This document shows, in pieces, positions 1 to 7,017 of a stretch of 7,149 nt of DNA. The DNA is from Acidobacteriota bacterium (GTDB lineage Bacteria; Acidobacteriota; Terriglobia; Acidiferrales; UBA7541). Every line of letters starts with the position of its first letter. Positions within the stretch are counted from its first letter, which is position 1. The notes beneath the pieces are model-generated. The model was not told the origin of the DNA and did not search any database. It saw only the letters and a program-made list of their open reading frames with translations. Both the position numbers and the translations under genes were made by a program. Location of the stretch: the NCBI GenBank assembly GCA_003224135.1, contig QHYO01000406.1, positions 1-7,149 on the forward strand, given 5' to 3'.

Positions 1-105
1 AACGAACTCTTCGACGAAACAAAGATTCCCTACTTTCGGATTTACGAACTTGGCGCGCTGCTTTCCCCGTGCGTCTATCTAACGCGCGGGCCGCGGCGAG
101 GCTAA
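1..105 (+). CDS. Possible C-terminal tail of an unidentified protein, cut by the window edge
   Basis: Reading from base 1 gives 34 sense codons and a TAA at 103-105. The peptide (start NELFDETKIPYFRIYELG, end TRGPRRG) has a more protein-like composition than the other two frames and ends 74 bp before the receptor start. I do not recognise a family, and 34 codons can be open by chance. If real, it is the upstream neighbour of the receptor on the same strand, with no obvious terminator between them. The receptor frame is also open here, from a GTG at 69, but that stretch looks non-coding. Confidence 0.35.
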   Translation, partial: NELFDETKIPYFRIYELGALLSPCVYLTRGPRRG

Positions 106-165
106 CTCCCAACTTCCCGTGGGCAACCCCAACCTCAGTTATCACATTCCAACTGAGCAAGATTC

Positions 166-171
166 AGGGGG
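166..171 (+). promoter_or_regulatory. Ribosome binding site of the TonB-dependent receptor
   Basis: AGGGGG lies 8 nt upstream of the ATG at 180. It decides the start: the reading frame is open further upstream to a GTG at 69, but that extension has no comparable site and would place 37 unlikely residues before the signal peptide. Confidence 0.7.
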
Positions 172-179
172 TAAGTCCG

Positions 180-3100
180 ATGTTTTCTTGTAAGATGGCA
201 TTTACCCTGTGCCTTTTCGTGTCTCTCTTTGCGCCCGTTACTCACGCACAGATGGCTTCGATTTCCGGGACAGTTACAGACCAAACCGGCGCGGTAGTTC
301 CGCACACCAAGGTAAGCGCACGGAGCGACGAGACCGGCTTCTCGCGCAGCATGGAGACGGACGACAGCGGGACGTATCGAGTCTCCAGCTTGAGCCCCGG
401 CACGTACGACGTCCTTATCGAAAAGGCCGGGTTCAAGGCTGTAGCCTTTTCCCGCGTCAAGTTGTCCGTGGACCAGGTCCTAACACTCGATGCAAGGCTC
501 GCTCCGAGCGCCATCGCCGAGAAGGTGACCGTCAGTGGAGAGTCCGTTGCATCCGTCAACCTGAACGACGCCCAGATTGGAAACGTCGTCAGCAGTCAGC
601 AGATCTCGGACTTACCACTCGTTCTGCGAAACCCGTATCAACTCGTCCTACTTTCGCCCGGAGCTGTCCAGAGTAATTCCTTGCTGCAAGGTTTCTCAGT
701 GAACGGCTCTCGCGAGCGAAACAACAATTTTCTCCTCGACGGCACCGACAACAATGACGCTGAAATTCCCGGGTTGTCCCAGCCGCAGCCCGGATTGACC
801 TCTCTCAACCCGGATGCCGTCCAGGAATTTCGCGTCCTCACGAACAACTTCCTTCCCGAGTTTGGCCGCAACACCGGAGCCGTGATTGACATCGTGAGCA
901 AGCGCGGCACGAACGATTTTCAGTTCGACCTCTACTGGTTTGGACGCTATGACGCGCTGGGCGCGCGCGACTTCTTTAATCACCAACTGGATTCCACGGG
1001 GAATCCCGTGCCAAAGGATTCTTACGTTCGCAACACCTTTGGAGGCTCTGCAGGCGGGCCCATCAAGCGCGACCGAACTTTCTGGTTTGCCAACTACGAA
1101 GGCGAACGCTTCGCCACGACACTTACCAACACCACTACCGTGCCGAGTGCTGCATTCAAGACCGGAAACCTTTCCTTTAGCGGCCAGCCCATTGATGTCA
1201 GCACGCAGGGTTCTCCAAATAACATCTTCGGTCTTCCCCTGGACCCAACCATTCAGCAAATTCTAGCGTTATATCCGTCACCGAACGGACCGAACGTGGA
1301 TGATGCTCGCGGCCTTTTGTTTTATCCCAGCGCGTCCACCACCATCGGCAACAACGTCACGGCCGCCGTCGATCACAGGTTCACCGTGAACGAAAATCTT
1401 GCGATTCGCTACACCCTTAATCGCTTTGAAGATCCCAACATCGCTCACACGGATTTCCTTCCTGGTCTTGGCGGCACCGGAACCCTGCAACGCAGGCAAA
1501 ACGCGTCTCTTCATCTAACATCCATCCTGGGTCAAAGACTTGTGAATGAATTGCGCTTCGGAGGAAACCGCATCAATTTCCCGTTGACTTGCCAGGGTCT
1601 CGAAGTCTTTGACCGCTTCAGCCAGCTTGATTCTTTTGGCCGGGGCCTCGATTTTCCGCTGCCCGGTCTCTCCGGTTTCGGCTGTTTGTTTCTCGTGGAC
1701 CGGGACAACTCAAAACGTTTCAGCGGCACGTACACGTTGGGCGATGCCGTTACCTGGGTGAAGGGTCAACACACCTTTAAGATGGGCTTTGAGTTCCGTG
1801 ACGTCTACTCGAACAGTACCAACAATTTCCTTTCCCGGACCACGCTTGACTTCAACAACTTCTCTAATTTCGGAGTCCCCGCATTTCAGACAGGCAATCC
1901 GGCTGTGGATTCCAGCGCCACGCTGCAAAACATGGTTTGGTCTCTCTTCGGCGCAGTCGGATCGCAAACGCAAGCGCAGTTCTTTGACAAAGGCGGCAAT
2001 CGCACGGCCGATGATCTCCGAGGAGTCCGCCAGCAAGAATTCAATGCGTTCCTGCAGGACTCTTACAAGATCCTGACGAACCTAACGTTGAGCTATGGCT
2101 TGCGCTACCAGTTCAACGGCGTTCCTTCGGAAGTCAATAATCTGCTTTCGACGCTCTTCACGAGTCCCAGTGGCTCGGCCCCTTTCACCTTCCAAATCGC
2201 AGGGGAAGAACACGGATTGCCTCCGCTCTACAAAAACGATTGGCACGATTTCGAACCGCGCATTGGATTGGCTTGGGATCCCTTTAAGCACGGAAAGACA
2301 TCGCTCCGGGCGGGTTACGGCATTTTTCACGACCGAGTCTTCGGCCAGTTGCTGGGGCTAACCCGCGGCAACCCGCCATTCCAACAGATCTTCTTTGCCC
2401 CTCTCTTCAATCCGATATCGGGCGGGCCCGCGGTTACGAATCTGCCCCTGCCGCCAACTCTCACTGCGACACCCGTTGTCAACGATGGCGCGGGCATTTT
2501 GCCCTTCCTCGTAGACCCGCGTCTGCGCATGCCCTACAGCCAAAGCTGGAACCTTGGGTTTCAGAACGAACTGCGGCCTAATTTGCTCATCGAAGTGAAC
2601 TACGTGGCGTCAAAAGGCACGCGCCTGCTTCGCCTGGTGGATGGCAACCCGCCGCAGCCCGCGCTTGTTGCGCAGCTCGAAGCTTTTTGCGTCCCCTCCA
2701 ATCCAGCAAACCAGGGTTTCAACACTCCCAGCGGTCAGTGCGACCAAACGACTCTACAGTTTGACAATCTCTGGTTTGGCGCGGAGACCGGCCGTCTGCC
2801 CTTTGATGCAGTGAACAATAATGCCTTCCTCCATGCGGAACTCTATACGAATCGAGCTTCTTCGATCTACCACGCCCTTCAAGCGACTGTCACCAGGCGT
2901 CTGGCGCATGGATTGGCCGTCCAGGCTGCATACACGTGGTCGCATGCCATTGATAACGCCTCCGATCCGCTTGTTCCCTCGACGGGCAACCAAGAGTTCC
3001 CTCGCAACTCTTTCGATCTCGCAGCCGAGCGAGGCAACTCGGATTACGACGTGAGGCAACGCCTCGCCCTGAATTACACTTGGAACTTGCCAGTCGGTCG

Positions 3101-3608
3101 AGGGCACAAGTATTTTTCCGAGGGAGTACGAGGGAAGATTCTCGAAAGCTGGCAATTCGCCGGCATTACGACTTTCTCCAAGGGCCTTCCTTTCGATGTT
3201 TTCACGGACCTAGACACGGCACACACAGGGGAAATCCAGCGAGCGGATCTCAATCCGAACGGCGCCCTCGTTCCAGTAACGAACCCGCGTACACAGAGCG
3301 GTCCGAATCTTGGGCTTTTCTCTGACCCTCCATTTGGTCGGGAAGGCAATCTCGGGCGCAATCGGTTTACCGGTCCGGGAATCAACAATTGGGATATCGT
3401 TTTGCAAAAGACCTTCACCATCTCCGAGCGCGCCGATCTGGAATTTCGGACTGAGGCCTATAACGTCTTCAATCGGGTTCAGTTGGGCCAGCCCGATAAC
3501 CGCACTTCGGATCTCTCTTCGTTCGGCCAATCAACCTCGGAGGTAAGACGCTCCGATGGAACGTCTGGCGCGAGGCAGATCCAAATGGGAGTCAAAATTC
3601 GCTTTTGA
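180..3608 (+). CDS. Oar-like TonB-dependent outer-membrane receptor with N-terminal carboxypeptidase-regulatory-like domain
   Basis: An outer-membrane beta-barrel of 1142 aa, probably importing a large substrate with energy from TonB/ExbBD; the ligand cannot be told from sequence. Residues 1-23 are a signal peptide (MFSCKMAFTLCLF, then FAPVTHA, cleavage before Q24). Residues about 27-105 form a carboxypeptidase-regulatory-like (Cna-B-type) fold, seen in GTVTDQTGAVVP and SGTYRVSSLSPGTYDV. A plug domain of about 110-240 carries FLLDGTDNND at 184-193. The barrel includes RTFWFANYEG (299-308) and AYNVFNR (1093-1099), both typical of the acidobacterial expanded family, and ends in GVKIRF with the C-terminal Phe expected for BAM recognition. 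The size fits this group, which is longer than classical siderophore receptors. I see no clear TonB box. The ATG at 180 is preferred over the GTG at 69 because of the RBS and signal peptide; an ATG at 195 is a weaker alternative. The gene is intact and convergent with sorAB. Confidence 0.95.
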   Translation: MFSCKMAFTLCLFVSLFAPVTHAQMASISGTVTDQTGAVVPHTKVSARSDETGFSRSMETDDSGTYRVSSLSPGTYDVLIEKAGFKAVAFSRVKLSVDQVLTLDARLAPSAIAEKVTVSGESVASVNLNDAQIGNVVSSQQISDLPLVLRNPYQLVLLSPGAVQSNSLLQGFSVNGSRERNNNFLLDGTDNNDAEIPGLSQPQPGLTSLNPDAVQEFRVLTNNFLPEFGRNTGAVIDIVSKRGTNDFQFDLYWFGRYDALGARDFFNHQLDSTGNPVPKDSYVRNTFGGSAGGPIKRDRTFWFANYEGERFATTLTNTTTVPSAAFKTGNLSFSGQPIDVSTQGSPNNIFGLPLDPTIQQILALYPSPNGPNVDDARGLLFYPSASTTIGNNVTAAVDHRFTVNENLAIRYTLNRFEDPNIAHTDFLPGLGGTGTLQRRQNASLHLTSILGQRLVNELRFGGNRINFPLTCQGLEVFDRFSQLDSFGRGLDFPLPGLSGFGCLFLVDRDNSKRFSGTYTLGDAVTWVKGQHTFKMGFEFRDVYSNSTNNFLSRTTLDFNNFSNFGVPAFQTGNPAVDSSATLQNMVWSLFGAVGSQTQAQFFDKGGNRTADDLRGVRQQEFNAFLQDSYKILTNLTLSYGLRYQFNGVPSEVNNLLSTLFTSPSGSAPFTFQIAGEEHGLPPLYKNDWHDFEPRIGLAWDPFKHGKTSLRAGYGIFHDRVFGQLLGLTRGNPPFQQIFFAPLFNPISGGPAVTNLPLPPTLTATPVVNDGAGILPFLVDPRLRMPYSQSWNLGFQNELRPNLLIEVNYVASKGTRLLRLVDGNPPQPALVAQLEAFCVPSNPANQGFNTPSGQCDQTTLQFDNLWFGAETGRLPFDAVNNNAFLHAELYTNRASSIYHALQATVTRRLAHGLAVQAAYTWSHAIDNASDPLVPSTGNQEFPRNSFDLAAERGNSDYDVRQRLALNYTWNLPVGRGHKYFSEGVRGKILESWQFAGITTFSKGLPFDVFTDLDTAHTGEIQRADLNPNGALVPVTNPRTQSGPNLGLFSDPPFGREGNLGRNRFTGPGINNWDIVLQKTFTISERADLEFRTEAYNVFNRVQLGQPDNRTSDLSSFGQSTSEVRRSDGTSGARQIQMGVKIRF

Positions 3609-3696
3609 GCCCGCCCAGCGTCTCCGCTTTAGAAATGTCTCGCCGCGGGGAACTTTAACCCCACAGGTCTAAACCAGCCAGACTCGGGAATTAAGT

Positions 3697-3742
3697 TGGT
3701 GGACGTGACCGGGATCGAACCGGTGACCCCCTGCTTGCAAAG
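3697..3742 (-). tRNA. 3' half of tRNA-Ala(UGC), truncated at the anticodon loop; probable attachment-site scar
   Basis: Read on the minus strand, this is the 3' part of a tRNA-Ala: anticodon loop TTTGCAA with anticodon TGC, 3' anticodon strand GCAGG, variable loop GGGTC, a perfect T-arm (ACCGG, loop TTCGATC, CCGGT), acceptor strand CACGTCC, discriminator A and encoded CCA. The 5' side of the anticodon stem should read CCTGC but reads GATTC, so the tRNA match stops at the 5' edge of the loop. This cannot be a functional tRNA. A 3'-half tRNA copy ending at the anticodon loop is the classic direct repeat left by tyrosine-recombinase integration into a tRNA gene. The intact tRNA-Ala is not in the window and would be expected to the right. 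Confidence 0.85.
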
Positions 3743-3745
3743 AAT

Positions 3746-3768
3746 CGGAGCCCTCTCTAATGGCTCCG
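3746..3768. repeat. 7-bp hairpin abutting the tRNA half
   Basis: CGGAGCC and GGCTCCG are perfect inverted arms around a 9-nt loop (CTCTCTAAT), 3 bp beyond the tRNA fragment. In addition, GTGGACG at 3699-3705 and CGTCCAC at 3767-3773 are inverted copies, so the segment 3697-3773 can fold like a tRNA with a partial acceptor stem, a D-like arm and a good T-arm but no anticodon stem. It could be a badly decayed 5' half or the element's own end. Confidence 0.6.
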
Positions 3769-3855
3769 TCCACTATTTTGGTTTCCAATGCTTTCAACAA
3801 TTTCGGGAATCTGCTTTTCGCTCGAAGCTAAACCCAATGCAATGAAAACATTTGA

Positions 3856-3877
3856 TTCGTGCACAGTTCGTGCACAG
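3856..3877. repeat. Perfect tandem repeat, two copies of an 11-mer containing a GTGCAC palindrome
   Basis: TTCGTGCACAG occurs twice with no spacer (3856-3866 and 3867-3877). Each copy holds the 6-bp palindrome GTGCAC. It lies about 115 bp from the tRNA-Ala fragment, on the side where the element would be. Paired direct repeats of this length near a tRNA core are reminiscent of integrase arm-type sites, though they could also be binding sites for another dimeric protein. Confidence 0.6.
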
Positions 3878-4410
3878 TCGCCAATTTGCATCGGCGATCG
3901 AAGTTGCAGTTCCGTTGACCAGAACGTCTGCCTTCTAAGCGCAGCCGCCAGTTCCTCCAAAACCCAACTGCTTCGGAGGAGGCAGCCATTATCGACGGCA
4001 AAAGAATTTCCAAAGAACACTTGATGAAAGTCATCCGCGAGAGCTTTTTTTCAGAACCTCTCCTCGCTTCATATAACCGAATATCTTTGGCAGATTTGCC
4101 GAGGGGTACAACTCTTCTCGAAAAGAAAATGGCGCTGGTGGTGTAAACACTTCGGAGATTGCTTTGCTTAAGGACTTCAAGTTCTCAGCCGAAAAAATGT
4201 TGCAGGAATGGATGTGGAAATACGGCCTGAGGAGGCTAGCCGCCGGTATGACCACATGCAGTTTCTTGTTAAGGCCGATTGTTTTGAGGCCTCCGCCCGA
4301 ACAAAATCGACGTCAACGCTTTACGGCCCAGCAATGTTGGCCCGCCTCCGTGAGAACCTCAGGACAACAAGCAACACGCCATCTCTAAAGTTCCCCGCCA
4401 TGGGCGTAAC

Positions 4411-4428
4411 CTACCATCTCTACCATCT
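4411..4428. repeat. Short tandem repeat CTACCATCT x2
   Basis: Two perfect, adjacent 9-bp copies (4411-4419, 4420-4428) lie just downstream of the sorAB operon in its direction of transcription. There is no clear role; replication slippage is a simple explanation. Confidence 0.4.
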
Positions 4429-4440
4429 GCTTTGTGTCTC

Positions 4441-4468
4441 AAAATGAGGGAGGCCAGAGCCCTCTCTC
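4441..4468 (-). terminator. Weak candidate intrinsic terminator after sorAB
   Basis: On the minus strand, 14 nt after the sorB stop, GAGAGAGGGC and GCCTCCCTC can pair around a TCTG loop, giving about eight base pairs interrupted by one bulged G and one A-C mismatch, followed by ATTTTG. The position is right for a terminator, but the stem is imperfect and the U-tract short, so termination may be partial. Confidence 0.35.
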
Positions 4469-4482
4469 GATCAGTTATTCGG

Positions 4483-4893
4483 CTACTGATTGCGGTTCTC
4501 GGCCGTATAGTGGCCTTGCAGATACAGAATGATTCTCTTCGTGTTGTCCTCAGGAATCCCTGCGCCGAAGGTTTTGTTCATCTTGTCCACCTCGGCTTCC
4601 CAAGTCGCTGCGGGAAGCGGCGGTTGCATAGTGATGTAGCGCGGGCCGTGGCAGGTGTTGCAGTAAATCTGGACATCCTGGAGGCCGTTCCCCGGAATGA
4701 GATCCACAGCAGGCACCGGATACGCGGAAACCTGGTAGTTCGCATCCGGCAAAAGCTGGATCGGCGCGGCCTGCCGCAAGCTTCCGAGTTCTGCTGGAGA
4801 GTAGTAGCCTTTTTTGAATTCGGCATAAACGACGCCCGCCGCCATCGCCAGGCTGCACACCACAGGAAAAATCCCTAGGACTCTATTTTTCAT
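4483..4893 (-). CDS. sorB: Periplasmic c-type cytochrome, haem subunit of sulfite dehydrogenase (SorB-like)
   Basis: A 136-aa secreted monohaem cytochrome, likely the electron acceptor of SorA, passing sulfite-derived electrons to a soluble cytochrome c or terminal oxidase. Residues 1-24 are a Sec signal peptide (MKNRVLGIFPVVCSLAMAAG, then VVYA, cleavage before E25). The haem-binding motif CNTCH is at 78-82. After it come QPPLP (90-94) and the W-x-x-E-V-x-K-M block at 98-105, shared with SorB-type cytochromes; Met105 is the likely axial ligand (inference), with Met89 as an alternative. The C-terminal GAGIPEDNTKRIILYLQGHY helix completes the fold. The frame is open upstream to 5139, but that part overlaps sorA and lacks signal-peptide character; the ATG at 4893 has a good RBS. 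The gene is a little longer than typical SorB. Its position just after sorA is the main support for the name. Confidence 0.88.
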   Translation of the reverse strand: MKNRVLGIFPVVCSLAMAAGVVYAEFKKGYYSPAELGSLRQAAPIQLLPDANYQVSAYPVPAVDLIPGNGLQDVQIYCNTCHGPRYITMQPPLPAATWEAEVDKMNKTFGAGIPEDNTKRIILYLQGHYTAENRNQ

Positions 4894-4900
4894 GGAGGCT

Positions 4901-4906
4901 CTCCCC
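4901..4906 (-). promoter_or_regulatory. sorB ribosome binding site touching the sorA stop codon
   Basis: GGGGAG on the minus strand lies 7 nt before the sorB ATG and immediately follows the sorA TAA (4907-4909). Ribosomes ending sorA would sit on the sorB initiation region, so the two genes are probably translationally coupled. Confidence 0.65.
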
Positions 4907-6205
4907 TTAGCTCGCATTTCCCACCGATATTTCCTGCCTCTCGATCCGATTCCACAGATACCCTCCAGGATTCCAGACCGGCTCGTCGAGCTGCGTGTTA
5001 CCTTTTTCATCGGTCGCGCGCACGGCAAGCGAATAACGCGCTGGCGACTTTCCGGTCCACGCCGCCTCCCACGTGCGAAAGGAGTACGCGCCATGGTCCT
5101 CTCCGAGTTTTGCCGCCATCCAGCTCTTTCCCCCATCATCTGAAACTTCCACCCCGTTTATGCCGCCAAACCCACTGAAAGCGATACCGCGCAGCGTCAC
5201 GTTCATTCCCGCGGGAATCTTCGAAGCTCCATCGGGCGAGATGAGGAAAGATCGCACAGGGAGCCGCCCGATCGGCACCATCTTTACCCTGCCTGCCTTC
5301 ACATCCTCGGGCGTTGTATTCCCACGTTTCGTATCCGGCACGCGGTATGCGGTCTTCACCCAGAAATTTTCGTCCGGCGCGCTGAGAACGCGAATCCACG
5401 TCAGACACTTGGTCCAGTACGTCGAAAAATATCCGGGCACCACCAGTCGCACCGGAAATCCATTAAGCATCGGCAGCGGCTCGCCGTTCATCAGGTATGC
5501 GACAATGCATTCGTCCAGGACAGGATTCCCAAGATCGAGCGATTTGAGAAAAAGATTCGACCCCAGACCCGCTGGGCCCGCTCCGGTGTCAAGGCCCTGA
5601 AACTGCACCATCAAAGAGCCGCTCTTTACACCGGCCCTATCGAGAAGCTCGCGCAGCCGCACCCCGGTCCACATCGCGTTCCCCATCGCGCCGTTGCCCC
5701 ATTGACCGCCAGGCACGCGCGGTTGCAGCCGGCTGCGGCTGTTGCCGGAGCACTGATTTACCGCCGCGAGTGACACAGCTTTGAACTTCTGCATCAACTC
5801 GGGAAGGCTCAGCGCAACCGGTTTGTTGACGTTCCCCTCGATCTGCAGCTTCCAGTTTTTCAGATCCACTTCGTTCGGGATGCCTTCGAGATGCCAGCGC
5901 ACATAAAAAGCTTCGTTGGGTGTGAATGCCGAGCGGAAATAATGGCGCGGCGTTTCCAGCTGAACGGGCCGGTCCGTCAGCAGAATCAAAGGAACTTTTT
6001 GCGGTTCGGTCACATAGGGACCGACAGAATTCCAATGTGGATTTGCCCCCGGCCCGGTGAAAGTCTCAATCGCTCTTCCCCGAGCCGGTTCCTGGGCCAT
6101 CGTCACGTCCGGTCGTAGCCATCGAGTGGCGGCGATTCCACTACTCGCCACGCCCAAAATCTTCAGCAGACCTCGCCGAGAAAGACATCGCTCTGTCACA
6201 TTCAT
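4907..6205 (-). CDS. sorA: Tat-exported molybdopterin sulfite dehydrogenase catalytic subunit (SorA-like)
   Basis: A 432-aa sulfite-oxidase-family enzyme, predicted to convert sulfite and water to sulfate in the periplasm with electrons going to SorB. A Tat signal (SRRGLLK, residues 9-15, then a hydrophobic stretch; likely cleavage near TMA at 35-37) fits export of a folded protein with its Mo cofactor. The oxidoreductase domain (about 70-290) has NQCSGNSR at 150-157, where Cys152 is the expected molybdenum ligand, [12 protein letters not shown] at 166-177, and the block from NGEPLP to [19 protein letters not shown] (240-266). A Mo-co dimerisation domain follows (about 310-425; [16 protein letters not shown]). 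There is no haem-b domain, as expected when a separate cytochrome is present. The frame is open up to 6493, but the ATG at 6205 is chosen for its RBS and Tat signal. The first gene of a two-gene operon with sorB. Activity on another small oxyanion or S-oxide cannot be excluded. Confidence 0.92.
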   Translation of the reverse strand: MNVTERCLSRRGLLKILGVASSGIAATRWLRPDVTMAQEPARGRAIETFTGPGANPHWNSVGPYVTEPQKVPLILLTDRPVQLETPRHYFRSAFTPNEAFYVRWHLEGIPNEVDLKNWKLQIEGNVNKPVALSLPELMQKFKAVSLAAVNQCSGNSRSRLQPRVPGGQWGNGAMGNAMWTGVRLRELLDRAGVKSGSLMVQFQGLDTGAGPAGLGSNLFLKSLDLGNPVLDECIVAYLMNGEPLPMLNGFPVRLVVPGYFSTYWTKCLTWIRVLSAPDENFWVKTAYRVPDTKRGNTTPEDVKAGRVKMVPIGRLPVRSFLISPDGASKIPAGMNVTLRGIAFSGFGGINGVEVSDDGGKSWMAAKLGEDHGAYSFRTWEAAWTGKSPARYSLAVRATDEKGNTQLDEPVWNPGGYLWNRIERQEISVGNAS

Positions 6206-6211
6206 AGGGCA

Positions 6212-6217
6212 CCCTCC
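6212..6217 (-). promoter_or_regulatory. sorA ribosome binding site
   Basis: GGAGGG on the minus strand, 6 nt before the ATG at 6205. It fixes the start directly ahead of the Tat signal and argues against the in-frame extension to 6493. Confidence 0.7.
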
Positions 6218-6226
6218 AACTTGCAG

Positions 6227-6256
6227 ACTATTGGCCAGGGCGGTGAGAGGTGTCAA
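6227..6256 (-). promoter_or_regulatory. Candidate sigma-70-type promoter of sorAB
   Basis: On the minus strand a perfect TTGACA -35 box (6251-6256) is followed after 18 nt by AATAGT (6227-6232), which matches four of six positions of TATAAT. Transcription would begin near 6220, leaving a leader of about 15 nt that just includes the RBS. The perfect -35 is the strong part; the -10 is weak, so an activator may help. Confidence 0.5.
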
Positions 6257-6287
6257 CCCGCTTTTGATTAACCTTCCTGGGTCGCTG

Positions 6288-6304
6288 CCTTTTATAAGAA
6301 AAGG
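6288..6304. promoter_or_regulatory. Inverted repeat upstream of the sorA promoter, possible operator
   Basis: CCTTTT and AAAAGG are 6-bp inverted arms around a 5-bp centre, about 32 bp upstream of the candidate -35 box. The spacing suits an activator site, but AT-rich palindromes of this size are common. On the minus strand it contains TATAAA without a matching -35. Confidence 0.25.
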
Positions 6305-6474
6305 GGGAAACCCGCACGCCGGTCCTTCCTTAATCATCCGGAAGTTTCGATTTAACTTCATCTTTTCGTCAAGCATGGGCCGGCCGCGTTGTCCTTCTGC
6401 CGGTTGACGGCTCGGGAGTAATCCACTTGATTTCACAACAATGTCGGCTCCTCGACCTTCTTCCAGGGGGGACC

Positions 6475-6492
6475 CACGCACGCGCGCGTGCA
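6475..6492. other. 18-bp alternating purine-pyrimidine tract with a 14-bp perfect palindrome
   Basis: CACGCACGCGCGCGTGCA alternates pyrimidine and purine throughout and contains the palindrome GCACGCGCGCGTGC (6478-6491). Such tracts can adopt Z-DNA under negative supercoiling. It could also form a 5-bp hairpin followed by AATTTT on the plus strand, a poor terminator. Confidence 0.5.
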
Positions 6493-6899
6493 ATTTTAAC
6501 TCGTCTTCAATAGTATTTATGGCCAGTTTGGCGTGACCGTTGACACTTCACGAGGCATGAGCCGCTCACCAGTGCGCGGGTTCGCTTCGCGGCGGGATTA
6601 CTTCAGGTCGCCGCAGACCGGCAATTGGTTCGGGACGAGGAGTTCTCGCTGTCATACAGCGTCGAGCATCGGATTCTTGATTGTATGTAGGCCAAATCAG
6701 GAGGGCCGGCATAACACACCTGGATCCTCTTGCTGTCGAAGCTGAGCATGGGCTCTCCATTGATAGACGTTCAGCGCGGTTCCTTGCTATTCCACAGGTG
6801 GACCACTGCAGCGGTTTCTGCAAGACAGAGAACACTCTAAAGCAAGCTGCTGATTTTCCATTTCATGTCGGGGACCACGATCGATTTCTTCTTCTCTCC

Positions 6900-7017
6900 C
6901 CTGTGGCGCAGCTAATTGCGCGTTTAGGTCTTGGGTTTTTCGCGCCGTGGTCTTTTCGGAGCACACACGTCGAGCTATCTCGGGCAACGAGAGGCTAATA
7001 CTAGGCTGCGCCACAGG
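6900..7017. other. 118-bp structured segment bounded by a perfect 13-bp inverted repeat
   Basis: CCTGTGGCGCAGC (6900-6912) and GCTGCGCCACAGG (7005-7017) are perfect inverted copies. Inside lie two more potential hairpins: GCGCG/CGCGC (6918-6922 with 6941-6945) and a better one at 6973-6996, where AGC-TCTCG and CGAGA-GCT pair around a GGCAA loop with a small internal loop. Together they form a three-way junction. This could be a structured RNA or a small non-autonomous mobile element; I see no flanking target duplication and match no known RNA family. The strand is undetermined. Confidence 0.5.

Larger units (their letters stand above)
3774..4440. other. Gene-poor stretch, possibly decayed element sequence
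   Basis: I see no recognisable gene here. Several short frames are open on both strands, but none has a known motif with a good start. A minus-strand frame (about 4045 to 3757, no ATG at its beginning) ends in a TAG only 15 bp from the tRNA fragment, where an integrase tail often lies; I cannot see the catalytic residues of a tyrosine recombinase in it. Upstream of it the frame is closed by a TGA beside a run of seven A, and a second minus frame (4255-4031) runs into that run, which could mark a frameshift in a dead gene. On the plus strand, frames at about 3923-4145, 4079-4388 and 4208-4447 are equally anonymous. Confidence 0.5.

Noticed and set aside
69..179. In-frame N-terminal extension of the receptor from a GTG at 69
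   Set aside because: The added 37 residues look non-coding, precede a good signal peptide, and the ATG at 180 has a well-placed RBS.
3646..3661. GGGG/CCCC inverted arms after the receptor gene as a terminator
   Set aside because: Only four base pairs with an 8-nt loop and no T-run follow.
3748..4469. GAGCCCTCTCT present at 3750-3760 region and again near 4457-4467
   Set aside because: A shared stretch of about 11 bases is expected by chance several times in a window of this size, and the flanks do not match.
4894..5139. N-terminal extension of sorB to 5139
   Set aside because: It overlaps the sorA coding region, is rich in Arg and would bury the signal peptide; the ATG at 4893 has its own RBS.
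6206..6493. N-terminal extension of sorA to 6493
   Set aside because: It would bury the Tat signal 96 residues inside the protein and crosses the likely promoter.
6566..6998. Overlapping frames of about 90-105 codons on both strands
   Set aside because: They overlap each other, have no motif I recognise and no clear RBS-start pairs; one covers the structured segment.
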